Of a stretch of DNA of 64,000 nucleotides, positions 31,209-44,586 are shown in pieces. The DNA is from Daucus carota subsp. sativus. Its lineage: Eukaryota > Streptophyta > Magnoliopsida > Apiales > Apiaceae. The notes beneath the pieces are model-generated. The model saw only the letters and a list, made by a program, of their open reading frames with translations. It ran no database searches and was not told the origin of the DNA. The position numbers and the translations under genes were made by a program. The stretch is taken from assembly GCF_001625215.2 (NCBI RefSeq), contig NC_030387.2, forward strand, positions 41,005,606 to 41,069,605, read 5' to 3'. Position 1 is the stretch's first letter; each line of letters opens with the position of its first letter.

Positions 31209-32720
31209 AATAATAAATCCGGTCAACTTTCGTAAAAAAAAATAAATCCGGTCAACCAAGTGTACAAACATGTAACACATGGAAAGATAATCATTAATTT
31301 GCAGGATGATAAAATTTTCAAATTTGCCGGTGATTGACAATTCGACACACGATAGGGTAGTAGCCAGTAGGCACAACTTGAAAATGGTTTGTTTTACTTT
31401 ATCTCTAAAAACAAACAGATAAATACAATAATAATGTGTTGTACCATTTTACTCCATGCCATGATATATTGACTACATGTATAAATTAAACTTTCATTAA
31501 ATTACTAATATCAAAATTTTATAATTATTAATTTATTTTTAATAATATCTTATATTTTAATATATAAAAATATTATTCATTAGTGAGAGACTAATTTATC
31601 AACAATTTTTCCTCGGAAAATAGTGATCTCACATTTTCAAAATGAAAATATGATTTATTTTATAATTTTTTCCTTTCGACAGGAAAGAAAGACTTATTTA
31701 TATTTTTCTGTTAATTTATCCCTTATTAGCGTGTTAATAATAATAATATTACTAACCTTCCTGCCCGAAAAGAAATGAGCTATTCTGAACCATTTATAAT
31801 TACTTAAAAATATGAAAATATGAGGGTTCGGTAAAGCTGGTGCCAGCTTTCGATGGATGGAAAATAAGAGTACTGTGCTACTGTAAAGGCGAAAAGATAC
31901 TCCTTAACCAAATTTAGTCAAGAGTTCGGAAAAGAAGAAAGAAGGTTCTTAAGATTTGACTATCTCCCCAGACTTCCAAAACTTTTGTACAAACAAACAT
32001 GTCGGTGAATAAAAAACGAGTAAAAAGATTTAGAGTTCTCAGTAATACTAAACGAAACTTCCGAGAAACGCATATATTATTTGAATTTTTTTATTATTTA
32101 CTATTATTTGAAACTTTTTAAATATCTATGAGATTCTAAAGGTCTGGAAAACTTTACGCTGACTTTTACTTAGATTTTTTTTTATTACGATCAACTCCGT
32201 TAGATTTTGGTAAAATTACGATCAACTATAACATATTGAAATTTATAGAATATAATCATATTAAATCTAAATTCGAGTAATTTAAATACTTTATTGAACC
32301 TATACTTGATTCAAAATTTTCCAATACTCTGCAGCAATTTTATTTTAGAATTGTAAATTAGGTGTACAATTCTGTAACTTCGCTCGTATTTATTCTGCTC
32401 GAGTTTGATAAATTGGGTTGAGAGATTAACAAATCTATTTGAATCATATCTTTCGATTTCATCTTATTTATTTGTTTGATTTTGTCAGTATAAAATTCTA
32501 GCGGAATTTGTGATTATTTTGAATCTTAACAACTACTACGCGATTGGTAACTTTGTAATATGTCCGTCGAAAATCCCTCCGACTCCGATTCTCTTACGCC
32601 TTTAATTTTTCAAAAGAGAACTACATTTCAAATTAAAAATCGATCTATAGTCACCGACCATAAATATACACTACCATATTCATAATCTGGATTACCAATT
32701 CCCCGAATAAAACCTCTCTG
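31209..32720. other. intergenic, nothing recognised
   Basis: Very AT-rich, with no coding exon seen on either strand. Confidence 0.5.
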
Positions 32721-32723
32721 CCG

Positions 32724-34040
32724 TTATAAATTCTTATCCATAATCAGCTTAAAAACCCAACAAAACCCTCTTCTCCTTTATCTTTTGCCACCATATTTTA
32801 AGAGATCTCTCAACATTAATATGATATCAAAAAATGCATCCCCACGAGCACTAGTTTGGTGAAATGCAATAAATATTGAGCCCAGAGGATTGGCGTACAG
32901 TGAACAATCATAAGCTTTGTAGAAGACCCACATTATCAGTTGTCTCAATCTCATATTTTATTTGAGTTTGATAGAGATAGCTGAGATTTATGTAAGAGCC
33001 ATGCAGGCCCCAAACATAACCAAATACTACTAACTTTTTTAAGCTCTGGCTCCCTCAGAAATCACCTACCTTTTTTTGAATTTCAAAAAGGTGAGCATAT
33101 TTCTCTGTAATCATTGCTCCTTTTTTGATAACATTTACTCGTTTAGATTCTTGACTGTAGTTGCAGTTGTGGTGTACTGTAGTTTGCATGTTCTTGGGAT
33201 GGAAGTGTAAGGGCTGTTACATGAATGTGCTTTTGTTTTTATGCCTGATCTGTTTCTGTTTGTGTTTCTCCTTGGTTTTTAGTTGCTTACTTCCTTTGGT
33301 TCCCTAATTTTTTGAAATTCTCGGGTTTTCGTTTTGAGTACACGACAGTTAGGATGTTCGAATTATAAATGAGAACTTATTTTTAGAAAAACGCTTAACT
33401 CATCATCTAGGGTCAGAGTCTGAGTGATTTTATGTTGCCCAACTCGTAGCGCCTAGGTGGCTGCGTAGACCGATTTCTAGAACACGTGTTGTACATGATA
33501 GTTAGGATGTACAAATTATGAATGAGAACCCATTTTTGAAAAAAAAGGCCTAATTCACTGTCTAGGTCGAGTCCGAGTGATTTCATGTTGCCTAGCTTCT
33601 AGGTGGCTGCTTAGATCGATTTTTAGAACACTGATTATAAACTGAGGTCTTATGGGCAAATTCTTGGGTTTGTTGATTGGTAAACATGAGAGGGTGTGTA
33701 TTAAAATATTGGAAGAGGAGTTGTTTAATCTGTTTCTTTATATGACACAAGTTTGTCTTGTAACTAATTTCTCTCCGAGGTAGTGTCAGAATTAAAGGTG
33801 AGATTCAAACTTGGAGAAGTGAAAAAACCTAAATTTTAGCTATAAGGTATTATTCTAAGATTCGATGCCTTGTGTTAACCTTTTACACCACACCTTGTAC
33901 TTATTCTCATCACCTCTCTGCTCTTAACATGTTAAGATTCTAAGTGTCCTCCTCACTTCTCTTTTGCTCCTTCATTTTCACTGCTTATATATTTTTATTA
34001 TTTATATTTCGTGGTTTTAGTTTTTGCGGTGAAAGTGAAG
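32724..34040 (+). promoter_or_regulatory. IQD gene leader with a 5' UTR intron
   Basis: A TATAAA lies at 32,725-32,730. The untranslated first exon probably ends at 33,090 (AAAAG|gtgagc), and a 930-bp intron ends at 34,020 (gtggttttag), 20 bases before the ATG. The intron contains a tandem duplication (33,338-33,634). The TSS and leader extent are inferred; the two splice sites are good consensus matches. Confidence 0.55.
33338..33634. repeat. tandem duplication, period 153 bp, in the leader intron
   Basis: The segment from GTACACGACAGTTAGGATGT at 33,338 recurs from GTACATGATAGTTAGGATGT at 33,491. The shared parts include AATGAGAAC, GAGTGATTT and TAGGTGGCTGC. The units have diverged noticeably. 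Confidence 0.85.
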
Positions 34041-35781
34041 ATGGGGAGAGCTACTAGATGGTTGAGGGGCTTATTGGGGAAGAAGAAGGAGAAGGAAAAT
34101 GTCGATAATTCTAATTTAAGTGAGACGAATGATAAGAGGAGGCAGAGTTCTGTTAAGGCTGCTAAGGATCGCGGTGTTGTGGATAAAACTCGAGGGAAGA
34201 ATAATTATGCAAGTGATTCCAATAGGTCGAGATCTTATACGTCTGAGTCGGAGAAAGAGCAGAATAGGCATGCAATTGCTGTTGCTGCGGCCACAGCAGC
34301 TGCGGCTGATGCTGCTGTTGCTGCAGCTCAGGCGGCAATGACTGTTGTTAGACTTACTAGCCAAGGGAGAGGAGTTGTATCGGCTACTGGCAGGGAGAAG
34401 TGGGCTGCGATCAAGATTCAGTCTGTGTTTCGAGGTTTTCTGGTAAGTGAGTGTCTGTTATACTTAATTGTTTCAATACCATCTTTTTAATTTTTAGTAT
34501 CTGATTGTTTAAGACAGTTTGTATATATGATCCTATTACAATAAAATTGACGTCTTATTCTTAGTGCTAATTATCAGCTTACTCCGATATCAAAATGTCC
34601 TCTGTCCAGCATTACTAGTTTAATCATCTGATTTTCTGTAATGGCCACAAGCACTTGTATCGTTATATGATCCTGTTTTGATTAGAAATTTTCAAAATTT
34701 AGAACTTACTATGAATGATGATGGTAGTCTTCTGAGTAATCACCAGGTTAAGTTATTTAAGGTTCTTCTTTTGTAATTGCATCTATATTCTGTTTGTGTC
34801 TTTTTCAAGTTTCATTACTTTGAGGAATTTGAAACGTCAGCTAGAAATTATTTGTATTTGTATCATTTTTTGAATCTGCTTTGTTGACTCTGCGTTTAGA
34901 TTGTGGTATCTGTCTAATTATGATTAACTGCCAGTCACGGAAAGCTCTCCGGGCTCTGAAAGGTCTGGTGAAACTACAAGCTCTTGTCAGAGGCTACCTT
35001 GTGAGGAAGAGAGCTGCTGCCACTCTTTATAGTATGCAAGCTCTCATCAGAGCTCAGGCCTCTATTAGATCTCAGAGGGCTCGTCGTTCTTTCAACTATG
35101 ATCAGCATTGTCAGCCAGTAACCCGACATAGAAAGTCAATTGTAAGTATCAAATACTTCTATTTAACCAGATTTTCATAAAACTTATGCATGTTGTGCTA
35201 ATTATTAACTCGTTGATGATTACTATGTTTCTCAGGAGAAGTTTGAGGAGAGACATGAATTTCATAGCAAGAGGTCTTCAGCTTCTTATGAAACAAAATA
35301 TACTGCCTTTGACGAAAGCCCCAAAAACGTTGAAATTGACACAACGAGATCAAGGTCACGCAGGATTGTAACATCTTCATCCGATTCTGGCGAAGACCCG
35401 TATTTCCAAAGTAGCAGTTCACCTGTTTCAAGCGCAGTTCCTGCTCGTATCCACATCCCTGATCATCAACATTTTGAAGAATTTGATTGGAATTTCATCG
35501 GTGAAAAACATAAACTTCCAACTGCACATAGCACTCCGCGATTTGCAAACTCTGAATACTCAAACATACCAGCCACACCGCCCAAGAGCTTATACGGCGA
35601 CAGCTTCTTAAGGCCATACTCAAACCACCCTAGTTACATGGCCAACACGCAGTCTTTCAGAGCAAAATTGCGGTCTCACAGTGCTCCTAAGCAAAGACCA
35701 GAACAGGGGCCAAAAAAGATGTCACTCACTGAAATAATGGCGTCGAGGTCTAGCTTCAGCAGTGTTAAAATGCAGCGATAG
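34041..35781 (+). CDS. IQD (IQ67-domain) calmodulin-binding scaffold protein
   Basis: Three exons: 34041-34442, 34935-35141, 35236-35781, giving 384 residues. IQD proteins bind calmodulin and link calcium signals to microtubules and the plasma membrane. The N-terminus [20 protein letters not shown] is the usual basic start. A central Ala-rich helix leads into the IQ67 domain at about 122-188. It begins [13 protein letters not shown], and a phase-0 intron splits it exactly before [20 protein letters not shown], the hallmark intron position of the family. A second IQ-like repeat ([20 protein letters not shown]) follows. Near the C-terminus, [16 protein letters not shown] and [13 protein letters not shown] are the DUF4005 region. 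The ATG at 34041 was preferred over an upstream in-frame codon because it gives the family start and lies after the leader intron. The protein is basic and looks intact; the paralogue number is not assigned. Confidence 0.94.
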
Positions 35782-37653
35782 CTGTCTCATTGTTCCGAAA
35801 AATTTGTATGTCCTATCGAAACTGAGTCAATGGCTGGATATATACTAGTAGATTTTAGTTAATAGGGAAGTTACATTCTCATGAACTTCTTTAGCGCTTT
35901 GTTCTTCAAGTAGCAGTAGTCATGAAAGCAACAGAATATAGCTGAGTGCTTGCTGTAAATTTTATCTAACTAGTTTGTTTATTTCAGTTCTGATTTCATT
36001 TCCAGCTATACATCAGCTACCAGCTGCGGAACTAAGACTGTCACTGATTCCGTAACTGACTTATATTTCAAAACGGAAGTAACATGCATATTTTGAAACG
36101 GAGGGAAAATGTTATCATGTACCATGATATCAGCATAATAGTAGAGGGAGGTACAGAAATATAAAATTTCTTATGAACAATGATTAAGGGTATTGCTATG
36201 ATTCATAAGCTGAGATTCCATTGAAATTTGTAGTCATCAGTAGTCATTTCAGCCCTCTGTAATTCCTAGTGTCGTTCACAAAAGGCGATCACGAGGGTAC
36301 ATTGGTAATAAAATTAGTTTGACTGGATTATTATAGTGCGAGCTTACATCACACTTGGGCTTTGTGCAGTGTGCAGATAAGATCTACAAATGCATTTCTC
36401 TCTCCGACACTAGTTTTTCAAAACGCTTTTTATAGTCTGTGCTCATAGGTAGATACTGAGCACCAACTCTCATGAAAATGTCTTAATTTGATCGGTGGAA
36501 CTGATATAAATGCCGGAAGACCATTAACATTTAATATCCATCAATCAATCAAAAGTTAATATTTTCATAGAAGTTAGTGACCATTATGTACCCATGACAC
36601 ATCATAGAAAATTCGTTTTCAAAATTACCTTGCTAATACAGCAGAATATTTGATTAATCAAAATCAAATCAAGTAACTAAAGTCAAGGTATGTAAAACAC
36701 TTTTAATTTCTCGTCAAGGATACATATTATTTACTTTTATATAATTTTATAAATTATTTTATTTATTTTTTAAATTTTATTCAAATAATAAAATTTAATA
36801 TAAATTCTGAGATAAATGTGCGACAAACTTTGAAAAAAAAGGTAAAAAATCTATGTTATAATTTATATAGACTTCGAAATCTGTAATAAACAATAAAAAA
36901 TTATAAGTAAATAAGTGGGAAAAGGGAGGATAAGTAATTTCTTTCAGAGAAAGGCTTACAATTCCATAATTAAATCACCTTCATAAGGTCTACAGATTTG
37001 CGGTTTGAACAGATAGAAAATTAGCACTAATCACATGATTAGACGTTAAACTATGTTAAAGTGGTCTGTCTCTTCTGTTTAGAACACGAAATAATGTGAT
37101 TAGATTATTGAAACACACTTGGTTCGAGGTAAAGTGAGCTGTTAGTGGTTGGTTGTAAACGGCTATGCTCTCGTCATCAGGATCTTAATTTCAAATTAGT
37201 ACTATGAAAGTGATTATTATACTGCTAAATGGGATAGAGGTTAGTTTAATGCAGTAATCAGAAGTTTAAACTTTGAATTTGAAGGTGCACTCTGATCTTG
37301 ATCATTGATTATCTTTAAAGTTAACGGTCCCTTAATCTCAATTGTGTGTTTATTCATTTTTTAATCCTGACATTTAGACCTGACCAAAAAATGATCCTAG
37401 GCTTAAAGATTTTCCGGTAATTCGAGTCCTTATATATATATTTTTTTGTAATCAAATTTGCATATATCATCTAAAAAAAAGTTGTAAAATTTATTAATAA
37501 AAAGTATAATCTTCTTTTGGATGTATACTTTAATTTTCTAAAATTATAAAAGATCAACTTGCAATTTTCAACTAAAGCCAATTTGATAAAGGAAAAAAAA
37601 TATGTATCTCATTTCTGGTATCTGTTTACATTCCGAAAAATAATTTTCGGTGG
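35782..37653. other. intergenic between IQD and OXS3-like genes, no gene recognised
   Basis: Contains the IQD 3' UTR at the left and the 3' flank of the minus-strand OXS3-like gene at the right. The middle is AT-rich with no coding exon. Confidence 0.5.
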
Positions 37654-38636
37654 TCAAACAAACGGAGCCTTAAATCCCCTTCTATTTGAAAAAGACGAAG
37701 AAGAAACTAATCCCCGGGAATTTTTCTTCGAAATGATGGGCTTTGGGAGGGTGTGTGATTTATAATTGTTCAAACTACCTCCATAGCTTCTGCATCCTTT
37801 CATTGATTTTCTTCTGTTGTAAGCACTTTCTTTCTTGGCTAGCTCTTCTACGCTTCCCACCCTTGCTAGGGAAGTAAATGACTGAGATTTCCCCTGATAG
37901 AACTTTGATAACCCTCTCCTGAAAATCACATGTATAAACTTTGTTTAGTACACATAGATCGACTCAATGATTAAGTGCTCAACTCATGCCAGTATCTTAA
38001 TCAAATGTTATTAAGTTCGAATCTATTATCCGACAATCGACATCATTCATTTACGGAAATAACAAGTCTGTTTAATAAAAGATAGTACAATGGTCAAGTG
38101 CTCAACTCATTATTGCATATAATAAATTTTTTATGAAGTTCGAAATCTAGTATCCAACATACATTCATTTTACGGAAATAACCTGTCTAGTTGATAAAGA
38201 TAATACAATGATCAAATACTCAACTCATCGTGAATAGCTTATGGAATGAATATATTCTCAGAATATAACTAATAAAAGCAAAGTGACCGAATTGCAAGTT
38301 GCAAATTATGTGCAGAGCAATGACTTACTTGATAGGCAACTGAGACATGAGGTCTGATAAATCATATAAAGATCCACTTGAATTTGCAGAATTAGACGAA
38401 GAACATGAAGAAGATGCATCATCTGTTGTGTCTAATGAAGAGGATATTGAACATCCGTTCGAATTCATCGAAGCTTCTCCAATCGATGATGATTTTTCGG
38501 AATCACAGGTTTCTTTGCCAATTAAATCCCAGTTCTGATCATCTTTCAAGTTTCTCGAAAAGATCATCAATGACTCTTTACATGAATCTTGATACAATTG
38601 TCTTTGTTCTTGTGTATGATCCATTGTCATCATCAT
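37654..38636 (-). CDS. OXS3-like (OXIDATIVE STRESS 3) family protein
   Basis: Two exons, 38636-38329 and 37918-37654, give 190 residues when the ATG at 38,636 (MMMTMDHTQEQ) is used; in-frame ATGs at 38,633, 38,630 and 38,624 are alternatives, and the frame also extends upstream to 38,729. A Ser-rich stretch with acidic residues leads into the family signature SLYDLSDLMSQLPIKRGLSK, then FYQGKSQSFTSLARV, which spans the intron (phase 2, inside Lys). The C-terminus is basic (NRRKSMKGCRSYGG, SFSNRRGFKAPF). OXS3 proteins are small nuclear factors that raise tolerance to heavy metals and oxidative stress, associated with chromatin; that role is family knowledge. The motif is intact. The start codon is the weakest part of this model. 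Confidence 0.85.
37960..38230. repeat. tandem repeat in the OXS3-like intron, period about 122 bp
   Basis: A unit with CAATGATTAAGTGCTCAACTCA, then AAGTTCGAATCT and ATCCGACA, then CATTCATTTACGGAAATAAC is present about 2.3 times (starts near 37,964, 38,086 and 38,207). The GTTCGAATC phrase resembles a tRNA B box, so a tRNA-derived SINE origin is possible. The units fill over half of the 410-bp intron. Confidence 0.75.
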
Positions 38637-40914
38637 ATATATCGGATTCACAACTTCTTTCTGGCCGAATTTACCCGCTTTTCTTGTAGCGCAGAAACTA
38701 ATAAAATTCTGATAGTAGGAGGCAAGCAAGTGAAATAAACTTGAGAATTTATGAGTTGGTTAGAGAAGATGTTTGGTCCAGGGGGGACCTTTTGTAAATT
38801 GTAAGGAACTTTATGAACATGAAATGGCAAAGGTGGCATTGGCATGCATGCATAAAATAATGTGTGGATTAGGTCTTTTGCTTCTTATCTATCACTAATT
38901 GGCCACTTTGAATTTTTCCATGTTTTTAAAGTAGAATAATTTGTTTCCGTAGCCAATTATAAAATTTTAGTTTTATTTATATTTTTTAGTTACAAATAAT
39001 AATTGCAAAAAATTTCAAAATAAAATTATAAAATATTCTGAAATAAAAACATGATAACAAAAAAAATACTTAAAATAACAGTTTTAATCAATCATTGTTC
39101 GACTCTCAATCATCCGTGATTTATCATGTTCGGATCAGATCATCGTTCAAGCTCTCCATCATTCCTTTATCCGTAATTATCACATCATTGTTTAGCGCTG
39201 GATCATACGGGATTTATTATTAAAGTACTCTCATTTTGCTACATGGTCTTATCTTGTAGATTCGATATTATCTTGTGAATATTGTTGTTGCAACTCTTTT
39301 GACTTGGGAATTGTTAATTGTATGAACAGATATTCTACAACAAGAAAGAGGAGAATCAAAAAGGGAAAGGATAAGCTTGATAAAGTTGGGAAACCGTCCA
39401 TATCTTCCACCTCTTTTCCTACTCACACATCTCACACAAACCGCATCTTATCTTTTTATTTATCTATGATCATTATTTTGGTATCTTATAGTATGAAATA
39501 ATTATATAGAAATAAAGTTTTAGATAAGCTGAGGAGGAAACAATTGACCTAAGACATTCGCACCTGGTATTAAGAAAAGATGCCCACGGTTTTCCAACTG
39601 GACCCACTGACCTTACTGCTATAGCAAGTAGTAGTAGATTAAAAAGGTGCGGACTCATAATTTTGCTGCGACTGTATGTTTTGTGAAGGAGATTAGGAGA
39701 AAACTGGCTGCCCGGACTGTTTTTTAGACTCGAACAAATTACAGCATAAGCATAAAACATTGATGACTAATTTACTATTGTAATTTTGATACTTTCATGG
39801 TGTTATATGAGACGACCTTACACCCAACAACCTCTTTGTAAATTGTTATAATGGTTTTTCAAGTGTGATGAGAACACTTACTAATAATCACCTTTCAGTT
39901 AAATGATAGATATTTTTTTTTCCAATTTTATTAATAATGATGTTCACTAAAAAAAATTATATCAATCTTATTAATATTTGTTATGATCTTGTACTCAAAA
40001 CTAAAGCCCCTTATTATAATGACTTGTCGCCGTATTAAATACACGGAACATTTTTAGCAAGCAGAACACAGCTATCATCACACTCAGCTAAAACAACACA
40101 AAAAATTTCTTACCGAGTTCTTAAAAAGTTCTCGATTATCGAAAGACTTCTATAAATTCTGAATCTATAAATCAAACGACAATTCTCAATTTATACGATC
40201 ATTACTTAGACCAACAGACCATTTTTGATTTTTACAACCATTACTCTTCCGCTCACCAGGAGGGCATATAATCTCTGACTAACTGGTTCAAAAATTTACT
40301 CTCCATGAAAATTGTATAAAAGAATCTTTTTTTAAAAAAATAAAAAAGGTGATAATGTGAAGAGACTCATTAATATTTAATGAATATACATATAAAAATG
40401 GATGAAAATAATATTTATATTCTAAGAATTTACCATCTCTGGAAAGTTTTGAAAATATTTAAGAGAGAAAAAAATGCGGAAGAAATGAGCATTACTTTGT
40501 AGGTATTGTAATTCATTTCTGAACTACACCTACACAATTAGGATCATTTCTAAACTACACATACACAATCATGATGTTTGCTGATATAGATGCAACAAAT
40601 CAGATAAGCAAGCAGATAATAAGATATCAGTTGAATCACGATCAATGGAGGTGTCAAATAACAACCAATTTCGGACATCCGAACTCTTACAAAGGTAACA
40701 TCAGTCAATTTGAAACACTATAATGTAGATGTAGATGGGCAGTAACAGAAGACCATAACACTAACTAAAAAAACCAAACAAGTTCACCACTGTTATATTA
40801 CAGCCAACACTTCACTGCACTGCCAGTTCAGTCATACATGTAACTTGAAGCAACAAAACCATATAGCCAATGTATTGAAATTATAGAAAGTAATGGTATG
40901 ACTTGTGAAGGGAC
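38637..40914. other. intergenic, no gene recognised
   Basis: Upstream region of the OXS3-like gene and 3' flank of profilin. Short frames here have no recognisable family. AT-rich throughout. Confidence 0.5.
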
Positions 40915-43259
40915 CTACAGGCCCTGCTCGACAAGGTAATCCCCAAGCCTTTCAACAATCATGTTGCATTGTCCTGGGGTAACAGGTTCATCGTAGACTC
41001 CGAAAACTAAAGCTTGGCCAGTTTTCTTTATGGTCACGCCTCCAGAGCCCTGCATATGTAGAAAGAGCCAACATCAAAATAAGTTCACCGTCAAACAACC
41101 AGGCCAGCTTATGGCTTAAACACGTTTTCCTTCAATTTCTTATATGAATTTTATATTTGACAAATTACAGACATTTTCTCGATAATAACTAATGCCTTAA
41201 GAGTCATACAGCTGCACTATTGATATTATATTGTCAAGTCAGTTGTTTGTTTTGAGTCTATTGACACATGTGCTTTCGATGATGCTTGGACTATCGAATC
41301 ATTGATATTAAAAAGAACAGGCAGCCAATATATGTCCGTAGGTGACTAGGTGTTACCAATATGTAACAGAATAAGATCAACATTGCGTGGACAAGAGAAA
41401 TGGAAGCTAGGAACTTCAAAATATCCAATTTATATAGATAAAGCAAACTCCAGATGGGCATCAGCCAATAAACTAACATCAGAAATAAGATATATCTACA
41501 CAATGAAGCAGATGCTTCTGATATGTCCAGGACAAAGGTCTTTTCTTATGTACTAATGCAGCATGATAGTAATGCACAATTCTCAAATAAACTAAATCCA
41601 TAAATAAAATTTAAGTGAGCCAAAAACGTTGTCTTTAACAAAAACAGTATGAAGTATGTGTGATATATAACCTAAAATGTGTCTATATGATAATTAAAGA
41701 GTGAAAGAAGTGTGGTTACGATGTACGCATTAAGTAAAGCATGGCATACTAAATCTAGATAATTTTAGGTGACAGATGGATGAGCCGCATAACAAGCCTA
41801 ATATGAAATAACATACAGTATTGGAATGTACCTTTTTGCCGCGAATAACGGCATTGGGCTCTCCTTGAATTACCATGTACTTTGCTCCACCAAGGTACAA
41901 TCCAGTGGGAGCAAGGTAGCCTGGCTCGTCGAAGTCTTTCATAATACCAGCAATCTCTTCAGGCTTAAACTAGATCACCCAATTATTGCAACTCAAAAGT
42001 CAGAAAAAAATATCAACAAAAACAGACACACAAAAACCATAGGCGAATAGATGTACTAAATGGAAAGGCAGCATTTAATACGACAACAATAAACATAAGC
42101 TAACAAAGAAAAATGGAAGTTAGACACTAATTTGTAGTGGGGTCTTAACTCTCAAATCTGAAACTACACGTCTTTGTGGATTTGTTACTTCAGTACACAT
42201 TTGCAAATACACAAAATTAGGTCCTACTTTAAAAGGTGTCCTCGGCCTCAAAGATTGATCAGAATCATGAAACCTGAATGCAGGGCGGGAAATAAATGCT
42301 GATATACTAATATATAACTACTTCTACAAACTCCCTGGTCCAATAAACATTAAAGATTTAAAGTGATTTGATAAATAATCAATAAATTTAATTCAATTCC
42401 ATAGTCTCAATTCATCAAAAAGGCATAGACAGACTATAACACCTATTCCTGATTTATAAATGTTCAAAATGTTGGGATAATAGTAAACAAAAAAAATATA
42501 TATATCGACAAATCTTAACCGGAAAAAAAACCCGCTAAACGACACGAATCATGACATCAATGACTATTAATAACCCTAAAAACACGTAATCTAGGGTAGA
42601 GAGTGTTGCGAAGCATTGCTCTGATCACACAATGCAACAAACTTTACTACAAAACAGGTAATAAAAATCAGATTTGACATAACCTGAACTAACACGACTC
42701 CAAGACACAAGTAAAACTAGAAGCACAAATTCACAAACTATACAGCAGGATCAAAACAAACAATAACAAACCACGGTGTCTGTCTTAGCGAATTGGTGCC
42801 AATCATTTACTCAATTCCAAAAACAAAGCTTTCGTCATTCGATACATCAAGCAACAATCTCTTAACTCGCTCTTAACACATCAACATTCTCTAATCACAA
42901 AATCGAGCATATACTTACACACACATAACACGATTAAAATCAGCCTCGCAAATTATCCAAACGAATCAGCTAACACATCAAAATAAACAGCACAGATTCA
43001 GATCCATTGTCCACATCGGATCTCACAGATAAAATTAAACAAAAAAAATCAACAAACAGAATTCACATAATTATCAGATTAATCACAGATTAACAATCGA
43101 TTAAGTGTGTATAGAAATGAGATGAACCTGGGGAAAAGTGGAGCTCTGAGCCCAAACGCTGCCGTCGTGGCCGATGATAGCGGCGGCGGAGAGGTGTTGA
43201 CCGGGATTGCCTTCCACCTCACACATCAAGTGATCGTCAACGTATGTTTGCCACGACAT
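40915..43259 (-). CDS. profilin
   Basis: Three exons, 43259-43128, 41969-41832, 41049-40915, giving 134 residues; plant profilins are 131-134. Profilin binds monomeric actin, polyproline stretches of formins, and phosphoinositides, and so controls actin filament growth in the cytosol. The N-terminus [17 protein letters not shown] has the conserved Trp3 and Tyr6 of the polyproline site. [20 protein letters not shown], the [19 protein letters not shown] core and the C-terminal helix [18 protein letters not shown] follow. Three exons with phase-0 introns are usual for plant profilins. The first intron (1158 bp) is long, a feature that often carries expression signals in this family. Plant profilins are known pan-allergens. 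It appears complete. Confidence 0.97.
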
Positions 43260-43339
43260 CGTTTTATCTCTTCGCTTTTCTTCTTCTTCGGGTTTGAATT
43301 CGATCTGATTTATCAAAGACTCTCGCTGACCACACTGTG

Positions 43340-43347
43340 TTATATAC
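43340..43347 (-). promoter_or_regulatory. TATA box of profilin
   Basis: TATATAAC on the minus strand about 80 bp before the profilin ATG. Confidence 0.5.
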
Positions 43348-43576
43348 TGTTGTTTTATTTTTTCGCTAGAACTTTCTTGCCTCAGTATTTCATGTGGGCC
43401 CACTTCGAATATTCACTGTATTTTTATTACTTTAATAATATAATCTCCATATATTAAAATCCCAATTCTTATAACACATTCTGGAGATCGGAATAAAATT
43501 ATGTTATTTTGGTTTTAGTTATATCTTTTATTATAATAAGTTCATCGTATTTTTCAGTTAATCGATTGAGTTTTAT

Positions 43577-43771
43577 GGCCTGTTTGGAAATTTGGATTTA
43601 ATTTGAAATTCTGGATTTGAACAAATAACTTGTTTGGGAATTTGGATTTGTATTTCATTTGAAATCCGCACATTCAAATATTAATATAAATTTGAGAATT
43701 TGAAATGACAATTCAAATCCTATCATTTGAAATCCATATTTCAAATGAAATGCATGTTTCCAAACGGCCCC
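43577..43771. mobile_element. MITE-like element with GGCC(T/G)TTTGG ends
   Basis: The left end GGCCTGTTTGGAAATTTGGA and right end CATGTTTCCAAACGGCCCC are imperfect inverted repeats. The inside is built from repeats of ATTTGAAAT and its complement. It is about 195 bp and non-coding. Confidence 0.65.
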
Positions 43772-44570
43772 TTAAAATAATTTTAACCAATCAGATATCA
43801 TAGTTAAATTTTAGACCAATCACATTTATTTTTTAATTTTCTTTTTATAAAAAGTTTAACCAGCATGTGATCAACCAATCACACCTAAATTTTTACTGGA
43901 TTTTAGATCAATTATGTTTAACTTTTTGATTTTTCTAAAACACTAATTTTACTAAAACTCACCAGATATGATGAGCCAGAGTCGAATAAAGGATTGAAAG
44001 GATGACAGAGACGGGTGGTGCAATCCTTAGTAGCATGGAGTATATGGTTATGAAAATTTGGTGTGCGTTTAAGTTATGAACCAACCAAGTTGTCAGGTTT
44101 TTTGTGAAGATTGTCAGTGTTAATATTTGACACACAAGTTGTGATCATCCTTGAGCTTCAAAATATCGTGTTGCTTTCATTTCTCTCCACCCCACGTTAT
44201 TTCATTTTTATTATCTGCTCCTGCACGCCTCATGTAAGATTTTCCACTAACTTTTACTACACGTTCACTTGCTTCGATCAGTTGAAGGCATCTACGTTAA
44301 GGAACCAGGAGCTGAGATGCTTAGTTAAATTCTATCAAGGATTCTTCGCATTATACAACTACACCGATTGCTAATCTTTTTGCATGATCTTCTCCCATTG
44401 CCACGGACTTTAACACGGTATCAATGTCGGGTGTCCAGCATTTCCTTAACTCGAACCGTGACGCTGACTGCTACACTGTAAATATTATAGTTACGTCATA
44501 AGTACATGTATCAAGAGTAGTGTTTAAAGCTTTGGTGGTTTTAGTGTAGTGGTTAACTCTTGGGTCCTAA
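43772..44570. other. intergenic, no gene recognised
   Basis: No coding exon accepted. The right part (from about 44,390) may be the worn end of an LTR, since a primer-binding-site-like sequence follows at 44,575. Confidence 0.4.
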
Positions 44571-44574
44571 AAAG

Positions 44575-44586
44575 TGGTATCAGAGC
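44575..44586 (+). other. relic retroelement primer-binding site
   Basis: TGGTATCAGAGC, the initiator tRNA-Met complement, occurs after a run that could be an LTR end. No coding part or matching second LTR was seen nearby, so at most this is an old fragment of an LTR element. Confidence 0.4.

Noticed and set aside
38637-38729. N-terminal extension of the OXS3-like frame to the ATG at 38,729
   Set aside because: Extra residues do not resemble the family start; more likely 5' leader, although it cannot be ruled out.
39304-39501. 65-codon ORF with a basic stretch
   Set aside because: No conserved motif, no splice context, and surrounding DNA is non-coding.
44111-44374. 87-codon plus-strand ORF
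   Set aside because: Hydrophobic AT-driven composition, no family, and the adjacent DNA looks like old repeat sequence.
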